Below, in pieces: positions 1-7,881 of a stretch of 10,194 nucleotides of DNA. Position numbers and translations under genes: made by a program. The stretch comes from Bacteroidales bacterium (lineage in GTDB: Bacteria; Bacteroidota; Bacteroidia; Bacteroidales; UBA932): assembly GCA_024401945.1 (NCBI GenBank), contig JAKSKC010000044.1:1-10194 (forward strand). The letters are read 5' to 3'. The number at the start of each line of letters is the position of its first letter. The first letter of the stretch is position 1. The notes under the pieces are model-generated. The model searched no databases, was not told the DNA's origin, and saw only the letters and a list, made by a program, of their open reading frames with translations.

Positions 1-56
1 TCGGAGACATTGATGCTCTTGCAGCTCTCAAGGACAAACTTGAAAAAGGCAACTGA
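1..56 (+). CDS. C-terminal end of an unidentified protein (partial)
   Basis: A reading frame enters from the left edge and ends at TGA 54-56. It encodes the 17-residue tail GDIDALAALKDKLEKGN, which looks like a charged amphipathic helix. The last base of the stop is the first base of the rnz start codon (TGATG), so the two genes are probably co-transcribed and translationally coupled. The tail is too short to assign a family. That it is coding at all is inferred from the open frame, the helical character of the tail and the exact stop/start overlap. Confidence 0.55.
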   Translation, partial: GDIDALAALKDKLEKGN

Positions 57-865
57 TGAATTTTACTTTGACGACACTCGGCACCGCTTCGGCGATGCCG
101 GTGGTCGGTAGAAACCAAAGCGCCCAAGTACTTGAAGTGCACGGGCGCTTGTTTTTGATAGACTGCGGGGAGGGAACCCAGCAGAAGCTCCTCGAGGCGA
201 AGAAATCGTTCATAAAGATCGAGGCGATATTCATATCACATATCCACGGTGACCATATCTTCGGTCTTTTCGGCCTGCTTTCCACTATGGGGATGTACGG
301 CCGCACAGCAAAGCTGCCCGTTTACGGACCAAAGGCCCTGGGCGGTATCCTGAAGTTCTTCCTGTCATATTTCGGGGAGGGACTCAGCTTTGAAATAGAA
401 TACCACGAGGTACCTTCGGACCTCTCAGTCATACATAATTCCAAGTTCGTGAAGGTGAGTTCCTTCCCTCTGAATCACCAGATAGACTGTTTCGGATACC
501 GTTTCGATGCGGTGAGGGGACCCAAGACCCCGGAGGATGCCCATCTTCCTTCATACGCATATTGTTCGGATACGGCTCCCTTCGATGCCGAAAGCGACTA
601 CGTGCGCGGTGTGGACGTTCTCTTCCACGAAGCCACATATCCTTCCGAATTCAGTGACAAGGCAGTGGAACATTATCATTCCACCTCCCTTGATGCCGCT
701 TCCTGTGCTCTGCGCTGCGGTGCCGGCGCCCTTATCATCGGGCATTATTCATCCAGATTCAGGGACACGGACATATATCTTGAGGAATGCAGGTCCATTT
801 TCCGGGAATCTTATGCCGCCAATGACCTGGATGTCTTTGAAATTCCTTATATTAGCAGACCGTGA
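56..865 (+). CDS. rnz: Ribonuclease Z (tRNA 3'-processing endonuclease), short form without exosite arm
   Basis: RNase Z is a cytoplasmic zinc-dependent metallo-β-lactamase-fold enzyme that removes the 3' trailer of tRNA precursors. Visible family motifs are the HxHxDH box SHIHGDH (H62, H64, D66, H67), PLNH with H141, YCSDT with D172, HEAT at 191-194, HxST with H208, and GHYSSRF with H230. All expected metal ligands are present, so the protein should be active as a hydrolase. At 269 residues it is shorter than the usual 300 or so. The missing residues lie between H141 and D172, where the E. coli enzyme carries the flexible exosite arm that grips the tRNA. The ATG at 56 overlaps the upstream stop, and the gene's own stop overlaps the next start (GTGA). 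An alternative is a related metallo-β-lactamase-fold hydrolase with another substrate, but the whole motif set, including HEAT and HST, favours RNase Z. Confidence 0.9.
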   Translation: MNFTLTTLGTASAMPVVGRNQSAQVLEVHGRLFLIDCGEGTQQKLLEAKKSFIKIEAIFISHIHGDHIFGLFGLLSTMGMYGRTAKLPVYGPKALGGILKFFLSYFGEGLSFEIEYHEVPSDLSVIHNSKFVKVSSFPLNHQIDCFGYRFDAVRGPKTPEDAHLPSYAYCSDTAPFDAESDYVRGVDVLFHEATYPSEFSDKAVEHYHSTSLDAASCALRCGAGALIIGHYSSRFRDTDIYLEECRSIFRESYAANDLDVFEIPYISRP

Positions 866-1800
866 GAAATCTTTTATTGATAATCGCGTCTTTCGCGATG
901 CTCCTTTCCGGGGACAAGTCGCCGCAGGAGCAGTATATTGAGAAGTATGCCTCCATAGCTGTGGAGGAAATGCACCGTACCGGTGTGCCGGCGAGCATCA
1001 CACTTGCGCAGGGCCTGCTGGAATCGGGCGCGGGCCTTTCCACCCTGGCAAAGGACTCCAACAATCACTTCGGCATCAAGTGCCACAGTGACTGGAAGGG
1101 AAAGACAACGACCAAGACCGACAATGCCCCGAACGAATGCTTCAGGGTGTATGACTCGGCGTCAGATTCATTCAGGGACCATTCTGACTTCCTCAGGTAC
1201 AACGACCGCTACAAATTCCTTTTCGACTATCCTGTAACGGATTACAAGGCCTGGGCGGCGGGCCTGAGACAAGCCGGGTATGCCACCGATCCGGGTTATT
1301 CCATCAAGCTCATAACGCTCATCGAGCACTATTCCCTCAATTCGTACGATGTGGTGGAGAAGGACAGCGAACCTCTGCCCGAGGCCCCGCTTATAATCGA
1401 GACCCCGAAGAAGGTGGAGACCTCGGAATATGGCACCACGGAAACTGTTTCAATCCGCTTCAACCGTCTCTTCCAGCTCAATTCCGTGCAGTTCGTCTAT
1501 GCCCTTCCGGGCGAGACCTACCGCTCGATAGCAGACCATTACGGTCTCAGCCTGCACAGTATTCTTAGTTTCAACGATCTGGAAAAGGACGAGCAGCTGC
1601 TGCCTGGATCCGTTGTCTATATCGATATGAAGAAGAACAAGGCCGAGAAGGGCCTTGACAAGTATATTGTGGGGACGGAAGGGGAGTCTCTCCGTGACAT
1701 ATGCCAGCGTTTCGCAGTCAGGATGAAGTCAGTTATGAAGCTCAACGGCTTCGAAAAAGATTGCATCCTGCGCGAAGGTGACACGGTGCTGCTCAGATAA
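862..1800 (+). CDS. Secreted GH73 N-acetylglucosaminidase with two LysM domains
   Basis: Predicted peptidoglycan hydrolase that cuts the β-1,4 bond after N-acetylglucosamine in the glycan strand, acting in the periplasm. The GTG start at 862 overlaps the rnz stop by four bases and gives a hydrophobic N-terminus (residues 1-17, MRNLLLIIASFAMLLSG) that looks like a signal peptide. The in-frame ATG at 898 would cut this segment away, so GTG is preferred. There is no lipobox. The glucosaminidase domain spans about 24-160, with ITLAQGLLESGAG holding the likely catalytic E54, NNHFGIK at 68-73, and the family-typical GYATDPGY at 139-146. A proline- and glutamate-rich linker follows. Two LysM repeats come next, at about 211-256 and 268-312, which would bind glycan chains. 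The domain order matches the FlgJ/AcmA-like architecture common in Bacteroidetes. The exact signal cleavage site is unclear. Confidence 0.88.
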   Translation: MRNLLLIIASFAMLLSGDKSPQEQYIEKYASIAVEEMHRTGVPASITLAQGLLESGAGLSTLAKDSNNHFGIKCHSDWKGKTTTKTDNAPNECFRVYDSASDSFRDHSDFLRYNDRYKFLFDYPVTDYKAWAAGLRQAGYATDPGYSIKLITLIEHYSLNSYDVVEKDSEPLPEAPLIIETPKKVETSEYGTTETVSIRFNRLFQLNSVQFVYALPGETYRSIADHYGLSLHSILSFNDLEKDEQLLPGSVVYIDMKKNKAEKGLDKYIVGTEGESLRDICQRFAVRMKSVMKLNGFEKDCILREGDTVLLR

Positions 1801-1810
1801 TCGGAAGGAT

Positions 1811-2848
1811 ATGAAAAGATTGATTCTTGCTGTTTTTGCCGCCATGGCCTTGTGTGTGGCGTACTTCGGATGGACATATCTGAGGGATAACAAATTGGGG
1901 AATTTCGAAGGGAAGGCTGACATCTACGTTTATCCCGGCACTGACCCCGAGGCTGTCATATCACAGATTGAGGAGCAGACAGTCATCACCCGTCCAAGGG
2001 CTCTGAGAAAGGTGTTCAGGAAGAAAAGGGTGTCTGAGTTCATCACTCCGGGACACTACGCCATAAATGCTGAAACTCCATCCGTTTCGCTTGCCAGGAT
2101 GCTCAATAACGGATGGGAGACCCCGGTGACCCTTACGCTCTCAGGCACTTTGAGGAAACGCAGCGATCTTGTAAACAAGATTTCCGCCCAGATGATGGTG
2201 AGCGCCGAAGAACTTGATGCCGCCCTTCAGGACACGGCCCTTCTTGCGAAATACGGATATACTCCCCGGGACCTGTTCTCCCTGTTCATACCCGACAGCT
2301 ACAGCATCTTCTGGTCTGCATCCGTGGATGACATCCTCGCCTGCCAGAAAAAGGCCAACGATGCATTCTGGACTGAAGAGAACGTAAAAAAAGCCGCCGC
2401 CCAGGGGCTTACGCCCGCGGAGGCATCAATACTTGCTTCCATTGTAAAAGGGGAGAGCAACTATGAACCGGAGCATCCGAAGATTGCAGGGGTATATCTG
2501 AACAGACTTCACAGAGGAATGCTGCTGCAGGCGGATCCTACCGTAGCCTACTGTTTCGACTATTCCCTCGACAGGATTCTTTTCAAGCATCTCGAGGTCG
2601 ATTCGCCCTATAATACCTACAAGCACCGCGGGCTTCCTCCGGGACCTATCTGCGTGCCTACGAAATCCTGTCTCAATGCCGTGCTGAATCCGGATACCGC
2701 CGAAGGCAACATCTTTTTCTGCGCCAATTCAGATTTCAGCGGTACCCACGTATTCGCGAGCACGCTCGCCGAGCATAACAGAAACGCCCGGGCGTTCCAG
2801 ACGGAACTGACCAGGCGTCGTCGTGCAAAGACATCGTCTTCCAGATAA
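1811..2848 (+). CDS. mltG: Endolytic murein transglycosylase MltG (YceG-like)
   Basis: MltG is an inner-membrane-anchored lytic transglycosylase that cleaves nascent glycan strands and is thought to set their length. With the ATG at 1811 the protein is 345 residues. One transmembrane helix spans about 3-23, followed by a LysM-like periplasmic region (about 36-110) and the YceG catalytic domain (about 120-335). The signature reads SIVKGES, then KIAGVYLNRLHRGMLLQADPTVAY, then GLPPGPI at 274-280. E215 aligns with the catalytic glutamate (E218 of the E. coli enzyme), but the preceding residues are KG where EK is usual. The C-terminus is basic (RRRRAK). The start lies 10 bases after the glucosaminidase stop, suggesting one operon. 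A purine run (GGAAGGA, 1803-1809) sits almost against the ATG, too close for a normal ribosome site. A longer frame from ATG 1778 adds 11 polar residues before the helix and overlaps the upstream gene; I judge it less likely. Confidence 0.92.
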   Translation: MKRLILAVFAAMALCVAYFGWTYLRDNKLGNFEGKADIYVYPGTDPEAVISQIEEQTVITRPRALRKVFRKKRVSEFITPGHYAINAETPSVSLARMLNNGWETPVTLTLSGTLRKRSDLVNKISAQMMVSAEELDAALQDTALLAKYGYTPRDLFSLFIPDSYSIFWSASVDDILACQKKANDAFWTEENVKKAAAQGLTPAEASILASIVKGESNYEPEHPKIAGVYLNRLHRGMLLQADPTVAYCFDYSLDRILFKHLEVDSPYNTYKHRGLPPGPICVPTKSCLNAVLNPDTAEGNIFFCANSDFSGTHVFASTLAEHNRNARAFQTELTRRRRAKTSSSR

Positions 2849-4933
2849 TCAGATCCTTTTGACTCTCAGGATATGACGTATGTTTCCGAGCTGGGAGATA
2901 ATCTTGTCCAGCTCGAGGTTTGACGGTACGAACAGCCTTACCGAAATCTCGCTGGTGCCGTTCCTGGCATTGTCCTTCACATTGACGCTGCGGACTGACG
3001 CCTTGAAATTGGAGATGGTCTCCATGACCGAAGCCAGTACGGAACTCTCCTGGTATGAGGTTATGTTGAGGGTGCACTGGAAGTCGGATGAGGACTGGCT
3101 TTCCTGCCATACCACCTTCTGAATCCTGTACGGATACCTTTCCATCAGCCTCGAGGCGTTGGGACAGGACATCCTGTGTATCTTGATGCCCTCGGTCCTT
3201 GTCACGAAGCCGAAGACATCGTCGCCGAACACCGGGTTGCAGCATTTTGACATCCTGTATTCCATCCCCTTGACATTCTTCGCGTTGAGCACGAGAATAT
3301 CGTCGGTGCTCTCCTTGACTCCGGTCCAATGCTTCTCCTTCTGTTCCGGAACCTCCTCCTGCAGGCCCTTCCTCTCCTTGTCGAGGATGAAGGCCTTGAT
3401 GTCGTTGACATCGATGGTCTCGGACTCTATGTCGGCGAAGAAGTTTATGTTGGAAGTGTACTTCCTGAGTTTCATGAACTCGTGGAGCTCCTCGTCATTG
3501 AGGGTGAGCTTCCAGTTCTTCAGCCTTCTTTCGAGTATCTCCCTTCCTCCAGCCGCAGCCTTCCTTTCGACGGAGTCCAGTTCCTGCTTGATTTTGCTGC
3601 GGGCCTTCGAACTCACCACCCATCCGAGCCAGTCATGTGTAGGACGCTGGTTCCGGGACGTTATTATCTCCACTATGTCCCCGGTCCTGAGCTTTTCCTT
3701 GATAGGCACGGTCTTGCCGTTCACCCTGCCTCCCGTGCACCTGCATCCGAGCCCGGAGTGTATGTTGAATGCGAAGTCAAGCACTGACGAACCCGCCTTG
3801 AGAATCCTCAGTTCCCCGCTTGGCGTGAAGACGAAGACCTCGTCGGAAGGCGGTTCCGGAAGATCCTTCGGTTTGGTCTCATATGGATGCTCGAGGGTGT
3901 ATCTGACCGTGTCGAGCCATCTTTCGGTGCTGCGCTCCGCCTGGATGCCCTTGTAGGCCCAGTGTGCCGCGCTGCCCCTTTCGGCCAGGTCATCCATCCT
4001 CTTTGTCCTGATCTGAACCTCCAGGACGTTGCCCTCCCTGTTCTTGACGGTGATGTGCAGTGATTCGTATCCGTTCGGTTTAGGCTGCGTAATCCAGTCC
4101 CTGAGTCTGTTGAGGTCCGGCTCGTACTCTTCCGTAACGTATGAATACACTTTCCAGCACAGGTCCTTCTCTGTCTTCGGATCATCCTCACAGTCAATGA
4201 TGAAGCGGATTGCGAAGACATCGAACACCCCGTCGAAGCCCACGTTCTGCTTCACCATCTTGTTGTAGATGGAGAACGCGCTTTTCGTGCGGGTCTTGAG
4301 CTTGTACTGTATCCCGGCCTCGGACAGTTTCTTCTTGAGAGGCTCGATGAACTCGAGAGTCAGTTTCTCCCTGTCCTTTTCGGTGGCCTTGAGCCTGTTG
4401 GTTATGGCCCTGTACTGTTCGCTCTGGGCGTGCCTCAGGTAGATGTCCTCCATCTCGTGCTTGATGTTGTACAGCCCGAGCTGATGGGCCAGTGGGGTGT
4501 ACAGCATCAGGGTCTCGAGCAACTTGCGCTCCCTGTGGGCCTTGGGGAACATCTCGAGACTCCTCATAACCTCGAGCCTGTCCGCAATCTTGATCACGGT
4601 CACCCTCGGGTCCTTGGAATATGACACTATGAGTTTCTTGTAGTTCTCCGCCTCCAGCCTCGTGTCCTTGGGCCTGATCGTGGAAATCCTGTTCAGCCCC
4701 TCCACTATGGTCCGTATGTCCTGCGGGAATGAACTTATATCGAGATCCTTATGCTCCCTGGTCGCTTCGTGCAGGTAAACCGCCGCTATGCAGCTCTCCG
4801 GGAGGCCGATGTCGTCCTCCACTATCGCCGCAACTCCGTCAACGTGGGTAATAAAGGCGCTGCCGTCGTATCTTACAACGTCCCTGAGGGCTTCCAGCGC
4901 CATCTCTCGAGCTTTGTTAACAAGGTCTGACAT
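2849..4933 (-). CDS. relA: RelA/SpoT-family (p)ppGpp synthetase with degraded hydrolase site
   Basis: Long RelA/SpoT homologue, 694 residues from ATG 4933. Residue numbers here follow the longer 711-residue frame from GTG 4984. Domains in order are an HD-type hydrolase region (about 40-190), synthetase (about 225-345), TGS (382-442), a helical region, a zinc-finger-like segment with C581, C582, H603 and C607, and a C-terminal ACT domain (about 636-711). The synthetase core looks intact: RTKSAFSIYNKM, D255 in FDVFAIR (Mg2+ ligand), NGYESLH with the base-stacking Y306, and LEVQIRT with E322. The hydrolase site is not: the usual HDVVEDT reads HEATREH (72-78), and in the DRLHNMR motif the histidine and asparagine are replaced (DRLEVMR, 135-141). 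The protein therefore probably makes but does not degrade (p)ppGpp, and a second homologue elsewhere would supply hydrolysis. ATG 4933 is preferred because the GTG start overlaps uvrB and adds an unfamiliar extension. The stop abuts the mltG stop. Confidence 0.9.
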   Translation of the reverse strand: MSDLVNKAREMALEALRDVVRYDGSAFITHVDGVAAIVEDDIGLPESCIAAVYLHEATREHKDLDISSFPQDIRTIVEGLNRISTIRPKDTRLEAENYKKLIVSYSKDPRVTVIKIADRLEVMRSLEMFPKAHRERKLLETLMLYTPLAHQLGLYNIKHEMEDIYLRHAQSEQYRAITNRLKATEKDREKLTLEFIEPLKKKLSEAGIQYKLKTRTKSAFSIYNKMVKQNVGFDGVFDVFAIRFIIDCEDDPKTEKDLCWKVYSYVTEEYEPDLNRLRDWITQPKPNGYESLHITVKNREGNVLEVQIRTKRMDDLAERGSAAHWAYKGIQAERSTERWLDTVRYTLEHPYETKPKDLPEPPSDEVFVFTPSGELRILKAGSSVLDFAFNIHSGLGCRCTGGRVNGKTVPIKEKLRTGDIVEIITSRNQRPTHDWLGWVVSSKARSKIKQELDSVERKAAAGGREILERRLKNWKLTLNDEELHEFMKLRKYTSNINFFADIESETIDVNDIKAFILDKERKGLQEEVPEQKEKHWTGVKESTDDILVLNAKNVKGMEYRMSKCCNPVFGDDVFGFVTRTEGIKIHRMSCPNASRLMERYPYRIQKVVWQESQSSSDFQCTLNITSYQESSVLASVMETISNFKASVRSVNVKDNARNGTSEISVRLFVPSNLELDKIISQLGNIRHILRVKRI

Positions 4934-4934
4934 A

Positions 4935-4966
4935 CTTGCAAAGTTATTAAAAAATTGGGAAATTTG
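4935..4966 (+). promoter_or_regulatory. Candidate Bacteroidetes-type promoter for uvrB
   Basis: CTTG at 4935-4938 and GAAATTTG at 4959-4966 are separated by 20 bases. The known Bacteroidetes consensus is TTTG, about 19-21 bases, then TAnnTTTG, so each element has one mismatch. Transcription would begin close to the GTG at 4972, implying a very short or absent leader. No Shine-Dalgarno sequence is visible before that GTG, which is compatible. The match is weak and could arise by chance in this AT-rich gap. Confidence 0.28.
4939..4946 (-). promoter_or_regulatory. Candidate -7 promoter element for the RelA/SpoT gene
   Basis: On the minus strand these bases read TAACTTTG, an exact match to the Bacteroidetes -7 element TAnnTTTG. 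The element lies five bases upstream of ATG 4933. No TTTG is visible at the -33 distance. If used, transcription would start at or next to the ATG, giving an almost leaderless message. This would also exclude the longer GTG 4984 start for that transcript. The element directly abuts the candidate -33 element for uvrB on the other strand. Confidence 0.35.
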
Positions 4967-4971
4967 TCCTC

Positions 4972-7113
4972 GTGAAATTCTCACTTCAATCTGAATACAA
5001 ACCGTCGGGAGACCAGCCTGAGGCCATCGACCGCATATGCTCCGAACTCGAGTCCGGGGTGGGCGACCTGTGTCTCCTGGGCGTCACCGGATCAGGAAAG
5101 ACCTTCACGATGGCCAACGTCATCCAAAGGCTCCAGAGGCCGGCCCTGATACTCAGTCACAACAAAACCCTTGCCGCACAGCTGTACGGGGAGTTCAAAT
5201 CGTTCTTCCCCAACAACGCGGTGGAATACTTCGTTTCCTATTACGATTACTACCAGCCGGAAGCCTACATTCCCTCCACGGACACATATATAGAGAAGGA
5301 CCTCAGCATAAATGAGGAGATAGACAAGCTGAGACTCAGCGCGGCAAGCTCGCTTCTGAGCGGGAGGAGGGACGTAATCGTCATATCGTCGGTGAGCTGC
5401 CTGTACGGCATCGGCAATCCGGAAGATTTCCACAGCCAGACCGTAAAGGTCCGAAAAGGGGAGACCAGGAGCCTCACCAGGCTTCTCTACCAGCTCGTGG
5501 ACGCGCTCTATTCGAGGACTGAGACCGAATTCAAGAGGGGGACCTTCCGTGTGCGCGGTGACAACGTGGACATCTATCTCGGAGGGGCCGATTATGCAGT
5601 CCGGCTGTGCTTCTTCGGGGACGAGGTGGAGGAGATTCTCATAATAGACCCTCTTACCGGTGCGACGATGGACGAGCTTGAGGAGATCAACATTTACCCG
5701 GCCAACAACTTCGTGACCACCAGGGAACGCTGCATCTCGGCCGTCAGCCATATCCAGGATGACCTGAAGCAGCAGCTTGATTTCTTCACCGGGATTGGAA
5801 AGGACCTCGAGGCCAAGCGTCTGAAACAGAGGGTGGAGTACGATCTCGAGATGATCAAGGAGATGGGATATTGCCCGGGCATAGAGAACTATTCGAGATA
5901 CTTCGATGGAAGGAAACCGGGTCAGCGTCCTTTCTGTCTGATAGATTATTTCCCGAAGGATTTCATAACGTTCATCGACGAGAGCCACGTCACGCTTCCG
6001 CAGGTCCGCGCCATGTTCGGTGGCGACCATTCCCGCAAGTCGGTCCTGGTGGACTATGGTTTCAGACTTCCGGCCGCATCGGACAACAGACCTCTCAAGT
6101 TCGAGGAATTCGAGGCTGTGACGGGCCAGAAGGTATATGTGAGTGCCACACCTGCGGACTATGAACTCGAGAAGTCGGGAGGTCTGGTGGTGGAGCAGGT
6201 GGTGCGTCCTACCGGGCTTCTGGACCCTCCGATAGAGGTGCGTCCTACCAGAAACCAGGTGGACGATCTGGTGGAGGAGATCCGCAAGCGCTCCGAACTT
6301 GATGAGAAGGTGCTCGTCACCACACTCACGAAGAGAATGGCGGAGGAGCTTGACTCATACCTGCGCGGAGTCGGCATCAGGGTGCAGTACATCCATTCGG
6401 ATGTGGATACGATGGAGCGGGTGCAGATAATCGAGGATTTCAAGAACGGATTGTTCGACGTGCTTGTCGGCGTGAACCTTCTCAGAGAGGGGCTGGATAT
6501 CCCGTCCGTGTCGCTGGTGGCCATACTGGATGCTGACAAGGAGGGCTTCCTGAGGACCGGGCGCTCGCTCACCCAGACCGCCGGCAGGGCGGCGAGGAAT
6601 GTCAACGGACTTGTCATAATGTATGCGGACAGCATCACCCGTTCAATGGACGAGACCATACGCGAGACCAACAGAAGACGCACCAAGCAGATAGAATACA
6701 ACAAATTGCACAGGATTACCCCGAAGCAGGTCGGGATACACCACAATGAACTGGCTGTAAAGCTTGCCGGCGGTACGACCGGCAGGGTCAGCGCGGCCAA
6801 TTCCTATGATGACCCGCGTTATATCCCAAACCCGTCCGACCTCGGAAGGGGGCAGATATCCGTGGGCCTTGGCCACGATTCCATGCGCGGGAACAGCTCG
6901 GCTTTCGTTGAGGGTTATGTGACCGCCGACCTGGCAGCCGTGCTCCAGGATCCTGTAATCCGCTCGATGAGCCGCTCCCAGATTGAGAAGATGGTTGAGG
7001 ATGACCGCCGCAGGATGAACAAGTCGGCAGCGGAACTTGATTTCACCGCCGCCGCCCGTTTCCGTGATGAGATGTGGGCGCTTCAGGAATACCTGAAGGT
7101 GTGGAAGGATTAG
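4972..7113 (+). CDS. uvrB: Excinuclease ABC subunit B (UvrB)
   Basis: UvrB verifies DNA damage after delivery by UvrA and recruits UvrC for incision in nucleotide excision repair. The start is GTG at 4972, giving [19 protein letters not shown], which matches the family N-terminus. Walker A is GVTGSGKT (37-44). The damage-probing β-hairpin region reads [11 protein letters not shown] (89-99) with its conserved tyrosines. The DEAD-like Walker B is DESH (336-339). Helicase motifs V and VI are [10 protein letters not shown] (502-511) and QTAGRAARN (535-543). The C-terminal UVR motif that binds UvrC spans about 668-703. At 713 residues the protein is some 40 longer than the E. coli protein, and the excess lies in the linker between the helicase core and the UVR motif. 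The gene is divergent from the RelA/SpoT gene and ends in a four-base tail-to-tail overlap with the lipoprotein gene. Confidence 0.97.
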   Translation: MKFSLQSEYKPSGDQPEAIDRICSELESGVGDLCLLGVTGSGKTFTMANVIQRLQRPALILSHNKTLAAQLYGEFKSFFPNNAVEYFVSYYDYYQPEAYIPSTDTYIEKDLSINEEIDKLRLSAASSLLSGRRDVIVISSVSCLYGIGNPEDFHSQTVKVRKGETRSLTRLLYQLVDALYSRTETEFKRGTFRVRGDNVDIYLGGADYAVRLCFFGDEVEEILIIDPLTGATMDELEEINIYPANNFVTTRERCISAVSHIQDDLKQQLDFFTGIGKDLEAKRLKQRVEYDLEMIKEMGYCPGIENYSRYFDGRKPGQRPFCLIDYFPKDFITFIDESHVTLPQVRAMFGGDHSRKSVLVDYGFRLPAASDNRPLKFEEFEAVTGQKVYVSATPADYELEKSGGLVVEQVVRPTGLLDPPIEVRPTRNQVDDLVEEIRKRSELDEKVLVTTLTKRMAEELDSYLRGVGIRVQYIHSDVDTMERVQIIEDFKNGLFDVLVGVNLLREGLDIPSVSLVAILDADKEGFLRTGRSLTQTAGRAARNVNGLVIMYADSITRSMDETIRETNRRRTKQIEYNKLHRITPKQVGIHHNELAVKLAGGTTGRVSAANSYDDPRYIPNPSDLGRGQISVGLGHDSMRGNSSAFVEGYVTADLAAVLQDPVIRSMSRSQIEKMVEDDRRRMNKSAAELDFTAAARFRDEMWALQEYLKVWKD

Positions 7114-7865
7114 TTTTTCAGACTGCAGCGGTAAGTTGTCCTGCCTGCGTTGTCATAGTCTATGCTGCACCAGTCACGTTCATTGCCGTTCTCGAGGAAC
7201 CGGACAGTAAAGCTTGAGTTCGTGATCAGCATTTCGTAACTCAGATTGCCCTCCACGTTGTTGATCTTCCAGGAATAATGCATCCCGTCGAGATCGCTGA
7301 TCCGAGCGCTGAAATCGGAATTCTTTTCGTGGAATTCCCCGGAAACTTCGGATGAGAATACAGGTTTGCCGTTGTCGTCAAATCCGTCCAGTGTGAGCTC
7401 GATGCAGTAGTCGGCATAGGTGCCCTTGCCCGTTGAGTAATATGAATGATATCCCGACCGTCCGAAGACCGTGAATGCGCCCTCACCCAGGCATTCTATT
7501 GTTACAATGCTCTCCTCATAGTCCGCAATGTTGACAGTCCATTCGGCTCCGGTTCCGAACAGGTCGGTTCCTGCCGTTGAAATGATGTATTTCCGGGAAA
7601 CGGTGAATGTCTTCCCGTCGTTGGATACCTTTATGTCGGAGTATTTCGAATCCTTCTGCTCCTCAGGGGTGGCGTTGATGAACTCCTCAACCCTGAATGC
7701 CTGGTACACGCAGCTCATCGGGTATTTCTGAGTCATATTCATTATTTCGGAAGTCAGCGCTGTGAGATAATTGCTGTTCCTGTTGCCGTGGTCGTATACC
7801 TCGTATTTGCAGGATGTCAGGCTGAGAAGCGCCGCTATTGCTGCAATCAGTGATGCTTTTTTCAT
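7110..7865 (-). CDS. Hypothetical lipoprotein
   Basis: A 251-residue protein that I do not recognise. The N-terminus is a clear type II signal: MKK, a hydrophobic stretch, and the lipobox LTSC with C19 as the lipidated cysteine. The mature part is rich in β-prone, aromatic and polar residues (for example [14 protein letters not shown] at 131-144), has five further cysteines (52, 125, 154, 233, 247), and shows no catalytic motif I can name. A secreted β-rich fold anchored in a membrane is likely; whether it faces the surface is unknown. Residues after C19 (KYEVYD) only loosely resemble the acidic surface-export signal of Bacteroidetes lipoproteins. It follows the β-barrel gene by 14 bases and has an exceptionally good ribosome binding site overlapping that gene's stop, so the two are probably made together. 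Its stop overlaps that of uvrB on the other strand. Confidence 0.82.
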   Translation of the reverse strand: MKKASLIAAIAALLSLTSCKYEVYDHGNRNSNYLTALTSEIMNMTQKYPMSCVYQAFRVEEFINATPEEQKDSKYSDIKVSNDGKTFTVSRKYIISTAGTDLFGTGAEWTVNIADYEESIVTIECLGEGAFTVFGRSGYHSYYSTGKGTYADYCIELTLDGFDDNGKPVFSSEVSGEFHEKNSDFSARISDLDGMHYSWKINNVEGNLSYEMLITNSSFTVRFLENGNERDWCSIDYDNAGRTTYRCSLKN

Positions 7866-7873
7866 ATCCTCTC

Positions 7874-7881
7874 CCTCCTTT
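7874..7881 (-). promoter_or_regulatory. Strong ribosome binding site of the lipoprotein gene
   Basis: On the minus strand the bases read AAAGGAGG, with AGGAGG ending eight bases before the ATG at 7865. This is near-perfect complementarity to a standard anti-Shine-Dalgarno sequence. Its first two As are the last two bases of the TAA stop (7880-7882) of the upstream barrel gene, a layout that favours translational coupling. Other genes in this window lack such a site. Confidence 0.7.

Noticed and set aside
1778..1810. Upstream ATG at 1778 as the mltG start
   Set aside because: It overlaps the glucosaminidase gene by 23 bases and adds 11 polar residues before the membrane helix. ATG 1811 gives the normal short cytoplasmic start.
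3159..3956. Long open frame (265 codons) on the + strand inside the RelA/SpoT gene
   Set aside because: It is antisense to a conserved coding region. Its translation has no recognisable domain and is serine- and leucine-rich, as expected for a shadow frame.
4934..4984. GTG 4984 as the start of the RelA/SpoT gene
   Set aside because: It would overlap the well-supported uvrB start by 13 bases and place the exact -7 element inside the gene. The added 17 residues do not resemble the family N-terminus.
5092..6030. Long open frame (312 codons) on the - strand inside uvrB
   Set aside because: It mirrors the codon pattern of uvrB on the opposite strand. No family motif or ribosome site supports it.
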